DNA of 64,000 nucleotides from Oscillibacter ruminantium GH1 (GCF_000307265.1 NZ_DF158896.1:878860-942859), one strand, 5' to 3'; shown: positions 7,245-16,589, numbered from the stretch's first letter. Numbers and translations: made by a program. The notes: generated by a model from the letters alone, not told the origin.

Positions 7245-8615
7245 ATGGAACTGAAAAACTTGGTGGAACAGCAGCGAGAAGCGCTGCTGAAGACCTTGCA
7301 GGCGTGCATCCAAATCCCCAGCGTGCAGGAGGAGGACGGCAGCGCCTATCCCTATGGCGCAAATATTCAAAGGTGTCTGGAATTCATGCTGAACACGGGA
7401 AAAGAGCTTGGATTTAAAACAGAAAATCTGGATAATCAGGCCGGCTGGTGCGAGTTGGGCGAGGGCGAGGAAATGGTAGCCGTGCTGGGCCATCTGGATG
7501 TGGTCCCCGCAGGAGAGGGGTGGCACGGCGATCCGTTTTCCGGTGAGATTCGGGACGGAAAGGTGTTCGGCAGAGGCTCTATGGATGACAAGGGACCGAC
7601 AGTCGCCGCGCTGTACGCTTTAAAGGCGCTGAAGGAGTCGGGACTTCCTTTGCGGCGGCGGGTTCGCCTGCTGATGGGAACCAACGAGGAGACTGGTTCC
7701 GCCGACATGAAATACTATCTGGCGCATGGCGGCGAGACGCCGGTGATGGGCTTTACGCCGGACGGAGAATATCCCCTCATCAACGGGGAAAAGGGGATCG
7801 TCAACGTGACGTTTCGCCGGGAACTGCGGCAGTCCGGCCCTGTGCGGCTGAAAAAGCTCTCCGGCGGGTCCGCGCCCAACGTGGTTCCCGCTTCCGCTGC
7901 GGCAGAGTTGGAGTGCCCGGAAGATTTGGCGGGGAAGATCGTTGAAGCGCTGCCGGAAAAGGTGACCTGTGTTCCCATTCCCGGCGGCGTGCGGCTGGAG
8001 GCTCTGGGCGTGAGCGCCCACGGCAGCACCCCGGAGCAGGGAGAAAACGCGGTGGGCCGCCTGTTCCTTGCGCTGAACGCGCTGCCGCTGGAGGGCGAGT
8101 TGAAACAGGCTGTGGGTTTTCTGGCGGAAAAGCTGGGGATGGAGACAGACGGGAAAGCGCTGGGCATCGCATTGCAGGATGAGGTTTCCGGCGGCCTGAC
8201 ATTCAATTTCGGTACGGCCGAGGGTGATGAGACGGGCTTGCGCTGCTGCGTGAATTACCGTTATCCTGTGACGAAGACACTGGACGACTGCGGCCCGAAG
8301 TTCCAGACGGAACTGGAAGCGGCCGGTTTTCAGGTGGAAAAGCAGACCCATAAGGCCAGCCTTTACGTCTCTCCGGAGAGTGAGCTGGTGAGCAAGCTCC
8401 TGAAGGTGTACGTGGAGGAGACGGGCCTGCCCGCGGTTCCCAAGAGCATTGGAGGCGGGACCTATGCCAAGGCTGTGCCAAACGTGGTGGCTTTTGGTCC
8501 TATTTTCCCGGGCGACGAAGTCCGCGAACACAAGCCGGATGAGTTCATTGAGGTGGACCGTCTGATGCAAAATGCGCAGATCATCGCGCGAGCGATGTAT
8601 GAACTTGCGAAATAA
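7245..8615 (+). CDS. pepV: M20-family dipeptidase (PepV/Sapep type)
   Basis: 456 residues. Zinc-ligand and catalytic motifs of M20 dipeptidases are present: GHLDVVP (about 84-90), GRGSMDDKGP (about 112-121), TNEETGS (about 146-152), D in FTPDGEYP, and a C-terminal GGGTYAK...FPGD segment. These cytosolic enzymes hydrolyse dipeptides with broad specificity. The ATG at 7245 is preceded by AAAAGGAG. It is 21 bases upstream of a dipeptide epimerase gene, which supports a role in using peptides derived from peptidoglycan. Gene name by family similarity. Confidence 0.92.
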   Translation: MELKNLVEQQREALLKTLQACIQIPSVQEEDGSAYPYGANIQRCLEFMLNTGKELGFKTENLDNQAGWCELGEGEEMVAVLGHLDVVPAGEGWHGDPFSGEIRDGKVFGRGSMDDKGPTVAALYALKALKESGLPLRRRVRLLMGTNEETGSADMKYYLAHGGETPVMGFTPDGEYPLINGEKGIVNVTFRRELRQSGPVRLKKLSGGSAPNVVPASAAAELECPEDLAGKIVEALPEKVTCVPIPGGVRLEALGVSAHGSTPEQGENAVGRLFLALNALPLEGELKQAVGFLAEKLGMETDGKALGIALQDEVSGGLTFNFGTAEGDETGLRCCVNYRYPVTKTLDDCGPKFQTELEAAGFQVEKQTHKASLYVSPESELVSKLLKVYVEETGLPAVPKSIGGGTYAKAVPNVVAFGPIFPGDEVREHKPDEFIEVDRLMQNAQIIARAMYELAK

Positions 8616-8636
8616 GAAAGAACGAGGAGGAGCGAT

Positions 8637-9728
8637 ATGAAGATCACAGAAGTCCGACTGGGGCGCATTTCTGTACCCCTGCGGGTGCCGTTTAAGACGG
8701 CGCTGCGGCAGGTAAACAGCGTAGAGGATATCATTGTGGAGGTTCATACCGACACCGGCGCAGTGGGCTATGGCGAGGCACCCCCCACCGGCGTTATCAC
8801 CGGCGATACCACCGGGGCGATCATTGGAGCCTTGAAGGATCATATCATCAAGACCGTGGTGGGACGGGATGTGGACGATTTCGAGGATTTGATGACCGCC
8901 ATGAACGGCTGCATCGTGAAAAACAGCAGCGCCAAGGCCGCCATGGACATGGCCTTGTGGGACCTGTACGGGCAGCTCTATAAAATCCCCGTCTATAAAC
9001 TGATGGGCGGTGCGCGCAAGCAGATTGTCACCGATATCACCATCAGCGTGAACGATCCTGAGGAGATGGCGCGCGACGCAGTCAATGCCCTCGAGCGGGG
9101 TTATGACTGCCTGAAGGTCAAAGTCGGAGCCAACCCCGAGCTGGACGTTGCCCGGCTTGCCGCCGTGCGGAAGGCCGCCGGAAACGATATGTGCATCCGC
9201 ATCGACGCCAATCAGGCTTGGTCCCCCAAGCAGGCAGTGAAGTTGCTGAACCAGATGCAGGAGAAGGGCTTGGACATCGAGTTCGTGGAGCAGCCCGTGA
9301 AGGCTCACGATTTCGAGGGTATGAAATACGTCACCGAGCGGAGCTACGTTCCGGTCCTCGCGGACGAGAGCGTGTTCTCCCCCGAGGATGCCGTGAAGAT
9401 CATGCAGATGGGCGCGGCGGACTTGGTAAACATTAAGCTGATGAAGTGCGGCGGCCTTTGGAACGGACTGAAGATTGCCTCCGCCGCTGAGGTTTACGGC
9501 GTGGAGTGCATGATCGGCTGTATGCTGGAGGCAAAGGTCAGCGTCAACGCGGCGGTGCATCTGGCCTGCGGCAAGAAGATCATCACAAAGGTGGATCTGG
9601 ACGGACCGGTGCTGTGCAGTGAGGACCCCATTCTGGGCGGCGCGGAGTTCAACGAAAAGGAGATCACCATTTCCGACGAACCGGGCCTTGGCATCAAGGG
9701 CATTCAGGGCCTCACCTATCTGGATTAA
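8637..9728 (+). CDS. Dipeptide epimerase (L-Ala-D/L-Glu epimerase type, enolase superfamily)
   Basis: 363 residues with the muconate-lactonizing-enzyme fold. Visible motifs are the catalytic KVK (about 161-163), metal ligands D in IDANQAW (about 186), E in EFVEQPV (about 215) and D in LADES (about 240), the second catalytic lysine in IKLMKCGG (about 264) and MIGCMLE. This set matches L-Ala-D/L-Glu and related dipeptide epimerases, which convert murein-derived L-Ala-D-Glu to L-Ala-L-Glu so that a dipeptidase can cleave it. The neighbouring PepV-like gene fits that path. The exact dipeptide specificity is not certain. Confidence 0.88.
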   Translation: MKITEVRLGRISVPLRVPFKTALRQVNSVEDIIVEVHTDTGAVGYGEAPPTGVITGDTTGAIIGALKDHIIKTVVGRDVDDFEDLMTAMNGCIVKNSSAKAAMDMALWDLYGQLYKIPVYKLMGGARKQIVTDITISVNDPEEMARDAVNALERGYDCLKVKVGANPELDVARLAAVRKAAGNDMCIRIDANQAWSPKQAVKLLNQMQEKGLDIEFVEQPVKAHDFEGMKYVTERSYVPVLADESVFSPEDAVKIMQMGAADLVNIKLMKCGGLWNGLKIASAAEVYGVECMIGCMLEAKVSVNAAVHLACGKKIITKVDLDGPVLCSEDPILGGAEFNEKEITISDEPGLGIKGIQGLTYLD

Positions 9729-9871
9729 GTGGACCGGCGGGATCTCCCGCAAACAATAAAAAAAGAGGGGGAGAGGAGGCGTAGTCCGGAAAAAAGGTTC
9801 CATACTGGGAGACGGAACTGAAAAGAGGGTTTTAGAACTTACAAAATTAACGAGTGAAAGGGAGAGAATTT

Positions 9872-11059
9872 ATGGTTATCACCAACAGCTTCACGTACAT
9901 AGCGTTCTTGATGTTCATTGCCGGCGGGCTTCTGTTCCTGGAGAAAAAGACCAAGTGGAAGGTATTTAACGTGGTGCCGCCTCTGGTGTGGATTTACGTA
10001 CTGAACATGGTTTTCTGCACCATGGGTCTTTACAGCTCGGACGCTTGCTCCGCCGCGTACGGCTCTTTGAAAAACAATATTCTCTACGCTATGATCTTTG
10101 TCATGCTGCTGCGCTGCGACTTCCGCAAGCTGGGCAAGCTGGGACCCCGCATGATCGCCATCTTTATGGGCTGCGCCTTTACGCTGGCAATCGGCTTCAT
10201 TGTGTGCTATCCCCTTTTCATGGGCGTTCTGGGCGGCGGCGAAAAGACTTGGGCTGCCACCGCGGCGCTGTATGCCTCCTGGGTAGGCGGCTCTGCCAAC
10301 ATGGCTGCCATGCAGGACGCGCTTCCTGTGGACGCGGGCGCTTACAGCTGCGCACTGGCGCTGGATACGGTTTGCTACTCCCTGTGGATTGCGCTGCTGC
10401 TTCTGGCAGTCCGTTATGCCAATAAGTGGAACAACTCCGTCAAGGCCAATACCACCGGTCTGGATGCCATTGCCGAAGCGGCCAACGCCGAGGTTGCAAA
10501 GGATAAGAAACACGCGACCGCTTCTGACTGGATTTTCCTGATCGGTCTGTCTCTCATGGTTTCCGCAGTTTTCCAGTGGCTGGGAGCCAGCGCCAACGAG
10601 GGCTTGAAGGCGATTGGCTTGGGCATGTTCGACAAGGGAACCTGCGTCACCGTGTTCATTACCATCTTTGGCCTGATTTGCGCTATGACTCCGCTGGGCA
10701 AGCTGCCCGCCGTGGAAGACCTCTCCAGCGTCTATCTCTATGCGGTGGTTTCTCTGCTGGCTTCCACTGCCTCTGTCACCGACTTGCTCACCGCACCCAT
10801 GTGGGTGGTTTACGGCATCGCGATTCTGGTGATTCATGTGGTACTGATGTACATCCTGTGCAAGGTGTTCCACTGGGATCTGTGCATGTGCTCTACCGCC
10901 TCGGTGGCCTGCATCGGCGGATCGGCGTCTGCACCGATTATTGCCACTGCGTATGACCCCTCTTTCGCCGGTATCGGTGTTTTGATGGGTGTGCTGGGTG
11001 CAGCCATCGGCAACTTCTGTGGATTGGGAATGGGCGCAATTTTGCATTTGTTTGTCTGA
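9872..11059 (+). CDS. DUF819 family membrane protein
   Basis: 395 residues with about ten hydrophobic segments, beginning with TYIAFLMFIAGGLLFLE. It contains the family pattern AALYASWVGGSANMAAMQ (about 130-147) and a C-terminal GGSASAPIIATAYD segment. DUF819 (YjcL-like) proteins are predicted inner-membrane carriers of unknown substrate. The ATG at 9872 follows GAAAGGGAGAG. Its place between dipeptide epimerase and transglutaminase-like genes makes a peptide or murein-fragment transporter an attractive but unproved idea. Confidence 0.85.
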   Translation: MVITNSFTYIAFLMFIAGGLLFLEKKTKWKVFNVVPPLVWIYVLNMVFCTMGLYSSDACSAAYGSLKNNILYAMIFVMLLRCDFRKLGKLGPRMIAIFMGCAFTLAIGFIVCYPLFMGVLGGGEKTWAATAALYASWVGGSANMAAMQDALPVDAGAYSCALALDTVCYSLWIALLLLAVRYANKWNNSVKANTTGLDAIAEAANAEVAKDKKHATASDWIFLIGLSLMVSAVFQWLGASANEGLKAIGLGMFDKGTCVTVFITIFGLICAMTPLGKLPAVEDLSSVYLYAVVSLLASTASVTDLLTAPMWVVYGIAILVIHVVLMYILCKVFHWDLCMCSTASVACIGGSASAPIIATAYDPSFAGIGVLMGVLGAAIGNFCGLGMGAILHLFV

Positions 11060-11093
11060 GTTCCATCGCAAACGAATTTGATTTTCCTGTGAA

Positions 11094-11127
11094 CAATCCC
11101 CCATCTGCCGCGGCGGGTGGGGGATTG
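11094..11127 (+). other. Intercistronic stem-loop
   Basis: 10-bp arms CAATCCCCCA/TGGGGGATTG around a GC-rich loop, 34 bases after the DUF819 stop, without a T run. It may be a weak terminator or an mRNA-stabilising hairpin before the next gene. Confidence 0.45.
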
Positions 11128-11150
11128 CACGCAGAAAGAGAGGATACGGT

Positions 11151-12539
11151 ATGAGTCTTAACGACAATTTTAAATATCTGCACATCGGTTTGCCGGAGGA
11201 TGTTCTGCGCCTGAAAACCTTTGGCGACTTTGCCAGGGCGGACCTGGCCATCGAGCGGCATCTGCGCTCGCCCAACACTCCAACGGCGCTGAAAAGCTGC
11301 CTAACCGTCCAGCGGGAGATGATGGCGCGGCTCTCGACGGATTACCCCCTGACGCGGGAGGAGGCCATTGCTTTGGCGAAGTCCGCCGCGCCGGATTTCA
11401 CGGCGGAGGAGTTTGACGCGCTGGTTAAGGCGGGCCGGGTGGATTGGATCTATATTGAAGGTGTGCCCCATTACTTTGATCGCTGGTTTGACTCCCTGTG
11501 CAAGACCGACGCATCTTTCGCCGCCCGGGCGGGTGTTTCGCAGCTGGGTGCGGATGGGTCCAGCGCCGCCGGAGAAAACGGCGAACCGCGTTTGGATCGG
11601 GCCATGCGGCTGATGCGGGAAAACGGACAGATGTCCGCCCGCATCCGCTGTCGCGCATCGGTGCGGCTGAAAGACGAGACATTCCGCAAAGGGGAGCTGG
11701 TGCGGGCGTATCTGCCTTTGCCGTGTGCCTGTGGGGCGCAAAACGATATCCGCATTGAAAAGATTACGCCCGAGCCTGCGCATATCTCCCCGGAGAATGC
11801 CCCGCAGCGCGTGGTGTTCTGGGAGGAGCGCATGGAAGAAAACCACGAATTTTCCGTCGAATTCTCCTATGTGCGTACCGCCGTGTACACCGATTTGAGC
11901 CATCCCCAGTACGGTGCGGAGCGTCCGGCATTGTATCTGGAGGAACAGCCGCCCCACATCCTGTTCACGCCCTATCTCCGGGCGCTGGCAGAAGAACTGA
12001 CGAACGGAGTGGAGGAGCCGCTGGAAAAAGCGCGGAAACTCTATGATTTTGTGACGCTGAACGTGAAATACTCTTATGTCCGGCCCTATTTCGGACTGGA
12101 AAACATTGCGGAGAACTGCGCACGAAATCTGGTGGGTGACTGCGGGATCATGGCGCTGCTGTTCATTACCCTGTGCCGCTGCGCGGGTGTTCCCGCCCGG
12201 TGGGAGAGCGGCTGGAAGGCGGAGCCGGGCTTTTGCGGAGCCCACGACTGGACGCAGTTTTACGCCGCGCCCTACGGCTGGCTGTACGCCGACCCCTCCT
12301 TTGGAGCGGGAGCCGCCCGAGAGGGGAACGAGACACGCCGAACGTTCTATTTCGGCAATTTGGACTGTTACCGGATGTCTTCCAACACGGCGTTTCAGTC
12401 GGATTTCGATGTACCCATGAAACACTGGCGCGCCGATCCCTATGACAATCAGGTAGGGGAAATGGAGCTGTCAAGCCGGGGGCTTCGGTATGAGGAATTT
12501 GAGCGGACGAAGGAAGTTTTGGAATTCACCGAGCTGTGA
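11151..12539 (+). CDS. Transglutaminase-like protein
   Basis: 462 residues without an obvious signal peptide. The C-terminal half carries the transglutaminase core triad: Cys in NLVGDCGIMALL (about 328), His in CGAHDWTQFY (about 365) and Asp in LYADPSFG (about 382). The N-terminal 150 residues are helical and of unknown type. Bacterial members are usually cysteine proteases or peptidases rather than cross-linkers. Genes of this kind often sit next to dipeptide epimerases, which agrees with a role in processing murein peptides. The ATG at 11151 follows AAAGAGAGGAT. Confidence 0.82.
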   Translation: MSLNDNFKYLHIGLPEDVLRLKTFGDFARADLAIERHLRSPNTPTALKSCLTVQREMMARLSTDYPLTREEAIALAKSAAPDFTAEEFDALVKAGRVDWIYIEGVPHYFDRWFDSLCKTDASFAARAGVSQLGADGSSAAGENGEPRLDRAMRLMRENGQMSARIRCRASVRLKDETFRKGELVRAYLPLPCACGAQNDIRIEKITPEPAHISPENAPQRVVFWEERMEENHEFSVEFSYVRTAVYTDLSHPQYGAERPALYLEEQPPHILFTPYLRALAEELTNGVEEPLEKARKLYDFVTLNVKYSYVRPYFGLENIAENCARNLVGDCGIMALLFITLCRCAGVPARWESGWKAEPGFCGAHDWTQFYAAPYGWLYADPSFGAGAAREGNETRRTFYFGNLDCYRMSSNTAFQSDFDVPMKHWRADPYDNQVGEMELSSRGLRYEEFERTKEVLEFTEL

Positions 12540-12569
12540 GCGGTTCCAAAAGTTAACAGACGAAACAAA

Positions 12570-12600
12570 ACGGAGGGAGCCGCAGCGCGGCTCCCTCCGT
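12570..12600. terminator. Bidirectional intrinsic terminator between convergent genes
   Basis: 14-bp perfect stem (12570-12583 with 12587-12600), AGC loop. CCCATTT follows on the plus strand and TTTTGTTTCG on the minus strand. Confidence 0.82.
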
Positions 12601-12661
12601 CCCATTTATTCGGCATTCTATTGGAATAGCGGGCGCTGATACCAAGGCCGTACCGCACGAT

Positions 12662-12844
12662 TTAGTCTTCTTTCTGCCAGAGCTCCGGGTTGATCCAGAT
12701 AAAGAAGGCCGCAAAGGGCAGCAGGAGCAGAAGACCGAGGCCATCCAGCTCCAAAAGCCTCCATGCGAGGGCCAGACCCGCCAGCAGGGCAGCAATGCCC
12801 AGCAGAATCCGCAGATGCAAAGGCAGCTGAAGAAGTTTTTTCAT
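12662..12844 (-). CDS. Small two-helix membrane protein
   Basis: 60 residues. A short basic N terminus (MKKLLQ) leads into two hydrophobic stretches (about 11-29 and 33-51), with the second ending in a FFIWINPELWQ tail. The start at 12844 follows CAGGAGGATCGC, a good ribosome site; longer frames upstream lack one. It is convergent with the transglutaminase-like gene and divergent from the M13 peptidase gene. I do not recognise a family. Confidence 0.7.
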   Translation of the reverse strand: MKKLLQLPLHLRILLGIAALLAGLALAWRLLELDGLGLLLLLPFAAFFIWINPELWQKED

Positions 12845-12982
12845 GCGATCCTCCTGAATGCTGAGTGAATGTTTCAAGGATATTGTAGTAGTATGGTGGG
12901 TGTAAAATATGTCGAAAAGGCTGAAATTCTGAAAATTGCTGTCTGCAAGTGGTGCTTGCGGTAAATATTTCCTATAAAGGGA

Positions 12983-13011
12983 TTGACAATAATGTTTGAT
13001 TGTATTAGTAT
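12983..13011 (+). promoter_or_regulatory. Sigma-A promoter of M13 peptidase gene
   Basis: TTGACA (12983-12988), 17-base spacer, TAGTAT (13006-13011). Confidence 0.72.
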
Positions 13012-13076
13012 TGCAATACAAACATAAGCGCGGACAAAATTTTCCTGTTTGCAAGAGATGAATGGAGGAAACTGGA

Positions 13077-15431
13077 TTGAGTATTAAAAAGCGAATCTTG
13101 TCGGCATTGCTGACGGCAGTCATGCTGGCGTCGTCGGTGCAGACGGTTTTGGCGGCGGAACCGGGGTATCTGACGCGCGGCGAGGTGGCGGATATGCTGG
13201 TGGCCGCGGCGGACGACTACAACCTCGGCGTGGAGAAAACCGATATTTTGCAGGGGTATTCCGACGGCAGCCTCCACGAGGAGCGGCCCGTCACCCGTGC
13301 GCAGGCGCTGGTGATGCTGCGCCGGGCCTTTGGCGGTGATCTGCCGGCGGCTGTGGGTGACAATGCCCGCAGCGGATACTCCAGCGCCAACTTTGCCGAT
13401 CTGCCCGCGTGGGCGGCGGAGGATCTGAAGGACGTGCTCTCTACCGGCATTGTGGCCGGGACCAGCGCCACCACCTTTTCCCCTAACAGTTACGTAACGG
13501 AGCGGCAGATGGAGTTGTTCATCCAGCGGACTTACGCGCTGGAGGGCGCGAATCTAAAGGATGATTTTTATGCGACGGTGAACAAGACGGCGCTGGATTC
13601 CAGCGTCATCAAAACCGGATACACCGGCACCGGCGGCTTTACCGATCTGGCCATCACGGTAAACGATCAGGTGGCGCAGATTATCAAGGAGGCCGCCGCG
13701 TCTCCCAAAACGGCGGGGGAGAAAAAGATTTCCGCGCTGTACGGCAATATCCTGAACATGGAAGCCCGGAACAAGGCGGGGATTAAGCCCATCCAGCCTT
13801 ATCTGGACGCGATCGGCTCCGCGAAGACCCTGAACGAGCTGATGGATGTATGCAATCGCGTTTATCAGGAGTTGGGCTCCAGTATGCTGCTGGGTTTTGA
13901 TTTGACCGTGGACTCCAAAAATAGCGATGTGTACGATCTGACATTTGGCGCGTTTTCCCCCTCTTTGGGCCAGAGCGGCTACACAGGGGCGACTGACAGC
14001 CAGAAGTCCGCCTATCTGACCTATGTTGCCACGCTGCTCCAGCTGGGCGGCGCATCTGCCGCCGACGCGAAAAAGCAGGCGCAGCAGATTTGGGAATTGG
14101 AATCGTCCGTTGCCGCCAAGTCCCTGACCAATCAAGAACTTTACGACGTGGACAAAACCTACAACCTCTATACCATGACGCAGCTGCAAAATCTGTTTCC
14201 CAATGTGGACTTGAATGCGGTTTTCGCCCAGACCGGCTATACCCAGACCGACAAGATCGTGGTGGCGGATGTCGGGGAGCTGAAAGCCTGCGCGGCGTAT
14301 TTCAACGCGGCGCATCTGGAATTGCTGAAGACCTACTGCCGACTGGATCTGACCGCCAATTACGGCGCACTGTTGAGTCAGGATTTCATCGACGCATCCA
14401 ACGCATTTCAGCAGGATTATATGGGTTCCAGCGGGAGCCTGTCCAAAGAGGAAGTGGCCGCGCAGTATGTGCAGTCCCTGATGAGCGACTATCTGAGTAA
14501 GGCGTATGTGGATCGCCATTTCACCGCCAAGGCCAAGGCCGACGTGGAGAAGATGGTGAAGGAGATGCTGGCCGTCTATAAGGAGCGTATCCAGAATCTG
14601 ACGTGGATGCAGGACGCCACCAAGACCAAGGCCATTCGCAAGCTGGAGACTATGAAGCTGAACATCGGCTATCCCGATACATGGCGGGATGATTTTAAGG
14701 ACACGGAGTTTTTGACCGTGGCGCAGGGCGGCAGCTTTTTTGACAATGTGATCGCCATGAGCAAGACGGAGCAGGCGCTGTCGGTCCAAGCACAAAAGGA
14801 CGGCGTGGATAAGACGGAGTGGCCCATGACGCCGGATACCGTGAATGCCTGCTATTTAGACGTTGATAATTCCATCACCTTCCCCGCCGCCATTTTGCAG
14901 CCGCCGTTTTACGACGTGAATGCTTCTTATGAGCAGAATCTGGGTTCCATCGGCTATGTGATCGCCCACGAGATCACCCATGCCTTTGACAACAACGGGG
15001 CAAAGTTTGACGAAAAGGGCAATGCCACCGACTGGTGGACCGCCGCAGACTACGCGGCGTTTCAGAAGCTGTGTGATCAGGCAGTCTCCTTGTACGACGG
15101 AAAAGAGGCCGCACCCGGCATCACCTGCAACGGGGCGTTGACGCTGTCTGAAAATATTGCGGATTTGGGAGCCATGGCCTGTATCACCGAAATGGAGGGC
15201 AAGCGTACGCATCCGGATTACAAGGCGCTGTACACCGCAGCGGCGGAGATTTGGTGCTCCAGCTATTCCAGAGAGATGAAGCAGTATCTGACGCAGGCCG
15301 ACGTTCACGCGCCCGATAAACTGCGGGGCAGTTTGGTTTTGCAGAATTTCCAGCAGTTCTATGACGCCTTTGACATCAAGGAGGGCGACGGAATGTGGCT
15401 GGCTCCGGCAAACAGAGTCGTTATCTGGTAA
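13077..15431 (+). CDS. Secreted M13 (neprilysin/PepO-like) metallopeptidase with N-terminal S-layer homology domains
   Basis: 784 residues. A signal peptide (basic MSIKKR, hydrophobic core, cleavage near VLAAEP) precedes two SLH-like repeats (about 35-90 and 95-145, with YLTRGEVADML, GYSDGSLHEERPVTRAQA and FSPNSYVTERQ). Then comes a full M13 peptidase domain with zinc motif HEITH (631-635), the ENIADLGA third-ligand motif (about 690) and the C-terminal VRGxx-equivalent region HAPDKLRGS. SLH domains bind secondary cell-wall polymer, so the protease is probably displayed on the surface. I choose TTG at 13077 because GGAGG lies eight bases before it; the upstream ATG at 13062 overlaps that site. 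Confidence 0.9.
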   Translation: MSIKKRILSALLTAVMLASSVQTVLAAEPGYLTRGEVADMLVAAADDYNLGVEKTDILQGYSDGSLHEERPVTRAQALVMLRRAFGGDLPAAVGDNARSGYSSANFADLPAWAAEDLKDVLSTGIVAGTSATTFSPNSYVTERQMELFIQRTYALEGANLKDDFYATVNKTALDSSVIKTGYTGTGGFTDLAITVNDQVAQIIKEAAASPKTAGEKKISALYGNILNMEARNKAGIKPIQPYLDAIGSAKTLNELMDVCNRVYQELGSSMLLGFDLTVDSKNSDVYDLTFGAFSPSLGQSGYTGATDSQKSAYLTYVATLLQLGGASAADAKKQAQQIWELESSVAAKSLTNQELYDVDKTYNLYTMTQLQNLFPNVDLNAVFAQTGYTQTDKIVVADVGELKACAAYFNAAHLELLKTYCRLDLTANYGALLSQDFIDASNAFQQDYMGSSGSLSKEEVAAQYVQSLMSDYLSKAYVDRHFTAKAKADVEKMVKEMLAVYKERIQNLTWMQDATKTKAIRKLETMKLNIGYPDTWRDDFKDTEFLTVAQGGSFFDNVIAMSKTEQALSVQAQKDGVDKTEWPMTPDTVNACYLDVDNSITFPAAILQPPFYDVNASYEQNLGSIGYVIAHEITHAFDNNGAKFDEKGNATDWWTAADYAAFQKLCDQAVSLYDGKEAAPGITCNGALTLSENIADLGAMACITEMEGKRTHPDYKALYTAAAEIWCSSYSREMKQYLTQADVHAPDKLRGSLVLQNFQQFYDAFDIKEGDGMWLAPANRVVIW

Positions 15432-15452
15432 TCCGCGCCAAGGATAAGAAAG

Positions 15453-15492
15453 CACCGCCCGTTCGGTTTTTACCGAATGGGCGGTGTCGTTA
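15453..15492 (+). terminator. Terminator-like hairpin after M13 peptidase gene
   Basis: 15-bp stem (15453-15467 with 15472-15486, one G-U pair), TTTT loop, then a weak TCGTTATT tract. Confidence 0.75.
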
Positions 15493-15506
15493 TTCCAAAG
15501 CCAGAC

Positions 15507-15541
15507 TTGACAGGTGCCTGAGAAATACCCTATCATAGGGT
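15507..15541 (+). promoter_or_regulatory. Promoter with overlapping palindrome before LysR gene
   Basis: TTGACA (15507-15512) and TATCAT (15531-15536) are 18 bases apart. The perfect palindrome ACCCTA-TCA-TAGGGT (15527-15541) covers the -10 box, a repressor-like position. It resembles CsoR/CstR-class ACCC...GGGT sites but with wider spacing. Confidence 0.55.
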
Positions 15542-15631
15542 CAATCACATAAAGAGAACTGCTTTGCCAGCGGGATGATGACAGAACTGCCCGATGCGCG
15601 AAGGCACAAAACAGGACTGCGAGGGAAGGAT

Positions 15632-16543
15632 ATGCTGAAGATCAATCTCAAGCAACTGGAAGCATTCACAGCCACGGCGGAATATGGCAGTTTTACGAGG
15701 GCAGCGGAAGAACTTTATCTAACGCAGTCCACCGTCAGCGCCCACATTTTGGCGCTGGAGGAGACACTGGGCGTTCAGCTGATCCTGCGGGGAGCGCGGC
15801 GAAAGCTGACGCTCACAGAGGAGGGGCGGAGGGTCTACGGTGCGGCGAGAGATATTCTGGATCGCTGCCGACTTTTGCAGGACCCGGAGTCCACGGCGCA
15901 GGGCGGAGAATTGAGCGTGGGTGCGTCCACGGCTCCGGCGCAGTATTTGCTGCCGGGGCTGCTGTCGGGATTTTTCCAGCGCTATGGCGACAGCCGATTT
16001 CTCCTGCGCCGGGGAGACAGCGCACAGGTTCACAGTCTCCTGACACAGGGGGAGGTCCGTATCGGCGTGGTGGGTGGTGCGCTGGATCGGCGGATGTTTA
16101 CCTACCAGACGCTGTGCGACGACCGGCTGGTGCTGGTCACCGCGGCAACGGAGCGGTTCCGAGCGCTGAAGGCGCAGGGCCTGTATGGGCGGGATCTGCT
16201 GGACGAGCCGTTTATCGTCCGGGAGGAGACTTCAGGCACCCGCCGTGTTACAGAGGAATATTGGAAAAAACACGGTATTTCTCAAGACAGAATGCGGGTG
16301 GTGGCCTGCATGGACAATCCGGAGGCAATTCGGCGCAGCGTGGCGGAGGGGATGGGCGTTTCCGTCATGTCGGAGTTATCTGTTCGGGAGGAGGCAAACG
16401 CCGGAAAGCTGTTGACTTTCGATTTGGATGAGAGCGGCTTTTTCCGAAGAATTTATCTGGTTTGGCGCAAGGACGTGAGCCTTACCCGCATGGAGCAGGC
16501 GTTTGTTACATATCTTCGCTCCGAGCTGAAGAAGAAGGGGTGA
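15632..16543 (+). CDS. LysR-family regulator (CysL/CysR-like)
   Basis: 303 residues. The N-terminal winged helix (LKQLEAFTATAEYGSFTRAA, then LTQSTVSAHILALEE) is typical of LysR proteins, and a periplasmic-binding-like effector domain (about 90-290) follows. I start at ATG 15632 behind GAGGGAAGGAT. It lies just upstream of yedE, and an ATC-N9-GAT LysR site stands in front of that gene, so it most likely controls the selenium/sulfur operon. The effector may be a sulfur or selenium compound; that part is inference. Confidence 0.9.
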   Translation: MLKINLKQLEAFTATAEYGSFTRAAEELYLTQSTVSAHILALEETLGVQLILRGARRKLTLTEEGRRVYGAARDILDRCRLLQDPESTAQGGELSVGASTAPAQYLLPGLLSGFFQRYGDSRFLLRRGDSAQVHSLLTQGEVRIGVVGGALDRRMFTYQTLCDDRLVLVTAATERFRALKAQGLYGRDLLDEPFIVREETSGTRRVTEEYWKKHGISQDRMRVVACMDNPEAIRRSVAEGMGVSVMSELSVREEANAGKLLTFDLDESGFFRRIYLVWRKDVSLTRMEQAFVTYLRSELKKKG

Positions 16544-16589
16544 AAATTGAGCGGCAGCCTGTCCGGCGGGAAAAAGAAGCCGCGCTATC

